From assembly GCA_022865525.1 (NCBI GenBank), contig JALHSV010000463.1, positions 1-7,989 on the forward strand: 7,989 nt of DNA. The letters run 5' to 3'. Under the pieces are notes generated by a model. The model was not told the DNA's origin. It was given only the letters and a program-made list of their open reading frames with translations, and did no database searches. Below, piece after piece: positions 6,460-7,989 of this stretch. Both the position numbers and the translations under genes were made by a program. The DNA is from Thermodesulfovibrionales bacterium (GTDB lineage Bacteria; Nitrospirota; Thermodesulfovibrionia; Thermodesulfovibrionales; SM23-35). Position 1 is the stretch's first letter, and every line of letters begins with the position of its first letter.

Positions 6460-6988
6460 GGTATTTCATCCCTTCAAGAATTGCTTTTTTGTTGTTATCA
6501 ATAAAGTTCTTTTTTTTGCCGTTCATTGAACTCTCCACAGCCTGAAGTGCTGATTCTTTATGTATTATGCCTGTTTTTGCAATCCAGCCTCCGAGCATGA
6601 CCATGTTGGCTGATTTCGTATCCCCAATCCTGCTCGATATATCTGTTGCGGGAATTCCCACGATTTCAATGTCGGTACGCGGAATAGGCCCTTTTATCAG
6701 TGAGGAATCGAAGCATAAGATGCCATTCTGATTAAGCTGTGGCAGGAATTTGTTCAGAGATGCGTCACTCATAACGATCAGGATATCGGGACGCGTAACA
6801 ACAGGAGATCCAATCAACGCATTCGAAAGAATCACCGTGCAATTGGCAGTTCCTCCTCGTACCTCTGCTCCGTAAGACGGGAAGCAGGTAACTTCCCTGC
6901 CTTCGATCATTCCGGCATGGGCAAGGGTTTTGCCGAAAAAAAGGATACCCTGGCCACCAAATCCCCCAATGATAATTTTGATTTCCAG
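6425..6988 (-). CDS. 2-oxoacid:ferredoxin oxidoreductase gamma subunit (KorC/VorC type), probable CTG start
   Basis: This is the gamma subunit of a ferredoxin-dependent 2-oxoacid oxidoreductase, cytoplasmic, paired with the beta subunit just upstream. Read from CTG at 6988 it has 187 residues and begins MEIKIIIGGFGGQGILFFGK, the conserved glycine-rich opening of the family. Then follow KTLAHAGMIEGREVTCFPSYGAEVRGGTANC (20-50), PDILIVMSD, GILCFDSSLI, NMVMLGGW and a basic C-terminal tail. The first ATG (6910) would give only 161 residues and would drop the whole GGFGGQG strand-loop. There is no ATG, GTG or TTG between the beta stop and 6910. The CTG directly follows the beta TAA in the same frame and has GGAG nine bases upstream. 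An ATC or ATT codon just downstream is a less likely alternative, as is a sequencing error. The length from CTG fits the family. The substrate (2-oxoglutarate, oxoisovalerate or another) cannot be fixed. Confidence 0.88.
   Translation of the reverse strand: MEIKIIIGGFGGQGILFFGKTLAHAGMIEGREVTCFPSYGAEVRGGTANCTVILSNALIGSPVVTRPDILIVMSDASLNKFLPQLNQNGILCFDSSLIKGPIPRTDIEIVGIPATDISSRIGDTKSANMVMLGGWIAKTGIIHKESALQAVESSMNGKKKNFIDNNKKAILEGMKYLENKKGKDIRS
6470..6474 (-). promoter_or_regulatory. Ribosome binding site for the TTG-started GNAT gene
   Basis: AAGGG on the minus strand lies ten bases ahead of the TTG at 6459, inside the upstream gamma-subunit gene. Together with the in-frame TGA just upstream of the TTG, it decides the start. 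Confidence 0.5.
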
Positions 6989-7738
6989 TTATTCCGTCTC
7001 CATATATTTGTCTGTAAAGGTTCTTAGGGGAAATACCGGGATCATCTCTTTCTGAATCCATAAAAGCGCATCCTTTGGTAAGAGGTGCCAGTCCACGGGA
7101 CAGGGAGAAAGTATCTCGACGATACTGAACCCTTTCCCCTCCATCTGGTACCTGAAGGATTTTTCGATTGCCTTTTTCGTAATGACGAGATTCTTGTGTG
7201 AATCTACGGACGTCCTGACGATATATGACGGACCTTCGAGTGTTGCAAGAAGTTCAGCGATGCGCAGGGGGTATCCGTCGACTTTGCTGTTTCTTCCTGA
7301 AGGTGTGGTTGTTGTTTTCTGACCGGGGAGCGTTGTCGGTGCCATCTGGCCGCCGGTCATCCCATAGGTTGCATTATTTACAAAAAAGACAGAGATATTT
7401 TCTCCCCTGTTTGCAGCATGGATTATCTCTGCTGTGCCGATTGCAGCGAGATCACCGTCACCCTGATACGAGAAGATTATCCTGTCAGGTAATGAACGTT
7501 TCAGCCCGGTAGCTGCCGCAGGAGGTCTGCCGTGCGGAACTTCGAGCATGTCGAAATTGAAGTAATCATAGGCAAAGACGGCACATCCGATCGGAGCAAT
7601 ACCAATAACCTTTTCCCGTATGCCCAACGTATCGATTGCCTCTGCAATGAGCCTGTGGATGAGGCTGTGCCCGCAGCCGGGACAGTGCCGGAACGGTTCC
7701 TGCTTAAGACTTGCCGGTTTCTGGAAGACCTTCTTCAC
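6989..7738 (-). CDS. 2-oxoacid:ferredoxin oxidoreductase beta subunit (KorB/VorB type)
   Basis: This is the thiamine-pyrophosphate and iron-sulfur subunit of a 2-oxoacid:ferredoxin oxidoreductase, which interconverts a 2-oxoacid plus CoA with acyl-CoA, CO2 and reduced ferredoxin. The 249 residues carry the CPGCGH motif (19-24), IGCAVFAYDYF (50-60) and HGRPPAAATGLKR (69-81). The TPP/Mg motif is GDGD (93-96) with N121/N122, followed by TYGMTGGQMAPTTLPGQKT (124-142). C19, C22, C52 and C213 match the spacing of the four cysteines that bind the [4Fe-4S] cluster in characterised archaeal beta subunits. The C-terminus (ALLWIQKEMIPVFPL) looks like the short VorB/KorB class, but the substrate stays open. 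The start is GTG at 7738 with AAGGAG four bases upstream; the 5' end overlaps the ppx/gppA-like gene by 35 bases. An alpha subunit, needed for a working enzyme, is not adjacent. Confidence 0.94.
   Translation of the reverse strand: MKKVFQKPASLKQEPFRHCPGCGHSLIHRLIAEAIDTLGIREKVIGIAPIGCAVFAYDYFNFDMLEVPHGRPPAAATGLKRSLPDRIIFSYQGDGDLAAIGTAEIIHAANRGENISVFFVNNATYGMTGGQMAPTTLPGQKTTTTPSGRNSKVDGYPLRIAELLATLEGPSYIVRTSVDSHKNLVITKKAIEKSFRYQMEGKGFSIVEILSPCPVDWHLLPKDALLWIQKEMIPVFPLRTFTDKYMETE
6998..7001 (-). promoter_or_regulatory. Ribosome binding site for the CTG-started gamma subunit
   Basis: GGAG on the minus strand lies within the last codons of the beta-subunit gene, nine bases ahead of the CTG at 6988. 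The spacing supports initiation at CTG, not at the ATG at 6910, where the bases upstream (CATGCCGG) hold no Shine-Dalgarno match. Confidence 0.5.
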
Positions 7739-7989
7739 TTGTCTCCTTCATTGCTAACAGTGCTCCTTCGAGCAATCCATAATCGCTTATGATTAATTCG
7801 CGGAAACGGAACAATTCCATCACATTCATTGTAAATTGTAATCCCGGTATAATCAAGTCTGCCCGTTCGGGTTCAAGCCCCTGAAGTTTTCTTCTTTCTT
7901 CTAAAGAGAGCCGCAAGAATTCTTTCTGCATCTTCATCAGCCTGGAGAAAGGGATGCGATGGAGGTGGATTTTTTCACGCGAGTAAGAA
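7704..7989 (-). CDS. Ppx/GppA phosphatase family protein, C-terminal part (cut by window edge)
   Basis: The open frame runs through the right edge of the window with no stop, so this is the 3' end of a longer gene. The visible 94 or so residues include YSREKIHLHRIPFSRLM, then the family's C-terminal signature LSLEERRKLQGLEPERADLIIPG and ELIISDYGLLEGALLAM. This matches the end of the first two domains of exopolyphosphatase/pppGpp phosphatase proteins, here without the long C-terminal HD extension of some members. The active-site phosphate-binding loops lie outside the window. An internal ATG at 7937 is not the true start, because the homologous sequence continues upstream of it. It overlaps the beta-subunit gene by 35 bases in a different frame, so the two are probably on one transcript. 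Family members act on polyphosphate or on pppGpp; which applies here cannot be told. Confidence 0.85.
   Translation of the reverse strand, partial: SYSREKIHLHRIPFSRLMKMQKEFLRLSLEERRKLQGLEPERADLIIPGLQFTMNVMELFRFRELIISDYGLLEGALLAMKETSEEGLPETGKS

Noticed and set aside
6740..6754. Sigma-54-like match TGGCAGGAATTTGTT
   Set aside because: It lies inside the gamma-subunit gene and points antisense to it, and the GC element at -12 is missing (TTGT in place of TTGC).
1..7989. CRISPR arrays, tRNA or rRNA genes, integrases, transposases and toxin-antitoxin pairs
   Set aside because: I looked on both strands and saw no regularly spaced direct repeats, no tRNA-like cloverleaf in the three spacers, and no protein resembling these families.

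Overview
The window is ordinary, dense bacterial chromosome with moderate GC. It carries six complete genes, one complete gene whose start codon is unusual, one gene that begins at the very left edge, and one gene cut by the right edge. The mix is a DUF4390-NtrY-NtrX cluster, an adenosine-specific kinase (DUF355/PF04008), a ferredoxin-dependent 2-oxoacid oxidoreductase and a short stand-alone HisI. This suggests an anaerobic or facultative Gram-negative bacterium, with Nitrospirota (Thermodesulfovibrio-like) or a deltaproteobacterial lineage as my best guess. The taxonomic call is inference from gene content only.

Left part (3-920): a NodJ-type ABC-2 permease on the + strand, probably the second gene of an ATPase-permease pair whose ATPase lies outside the window. 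A spacer follows that holds two perfect 8-bp-stem hairpins, arranged as an inverted pair of one palindromic repeat unit. They sit between convergent genes and may end transcription from both sides.

Centre (921-5030): a minus-strand operon, read right to left: a secreted DUF4390 protein, the membrane histidine kinase NtrY and the sigma-54-dependent response regulator NtrX. The junctions are an ATGA overlap and an abutting TAA/ATG. An extended -10 box (TGATATAAT on the minus strand) precedes the operon. A plausible promoter for the divergent adenosine-kinase gene overlaps it.

Right of centre (5031-6020): the adenosine-specific kinase, then a 104-bp palindromic element with 19-bp terminal inverted repeats and three internal hairpins (MITE-like), then hisI.

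Right part (6007-7989), all minus strand and read right to left: the C-terminal part of a Ppx/GppA phosphatase, the beta (TPP/Fe-S) and gamma subunits of a 2-oxoacid:ferredoxin oxidoreductase, and a small ArgA-like GNAT acetyltransferase. These genes overlap or abut and look like one transcript. The gamma subunit's conserved glycine-rich N-terminus is encoded but has no ATG, GTG or TTG start. The only start giving the whole domain with a well-placed ribosome site is a CTG directly after the beta stop codon. No alpha subunit lies beside beta.

I found no new defence, mobile or biosynthetic system. The most useful observations are the CTG start, the palindromic element, the missing alpha subunit and the overlapping divergent promoters.
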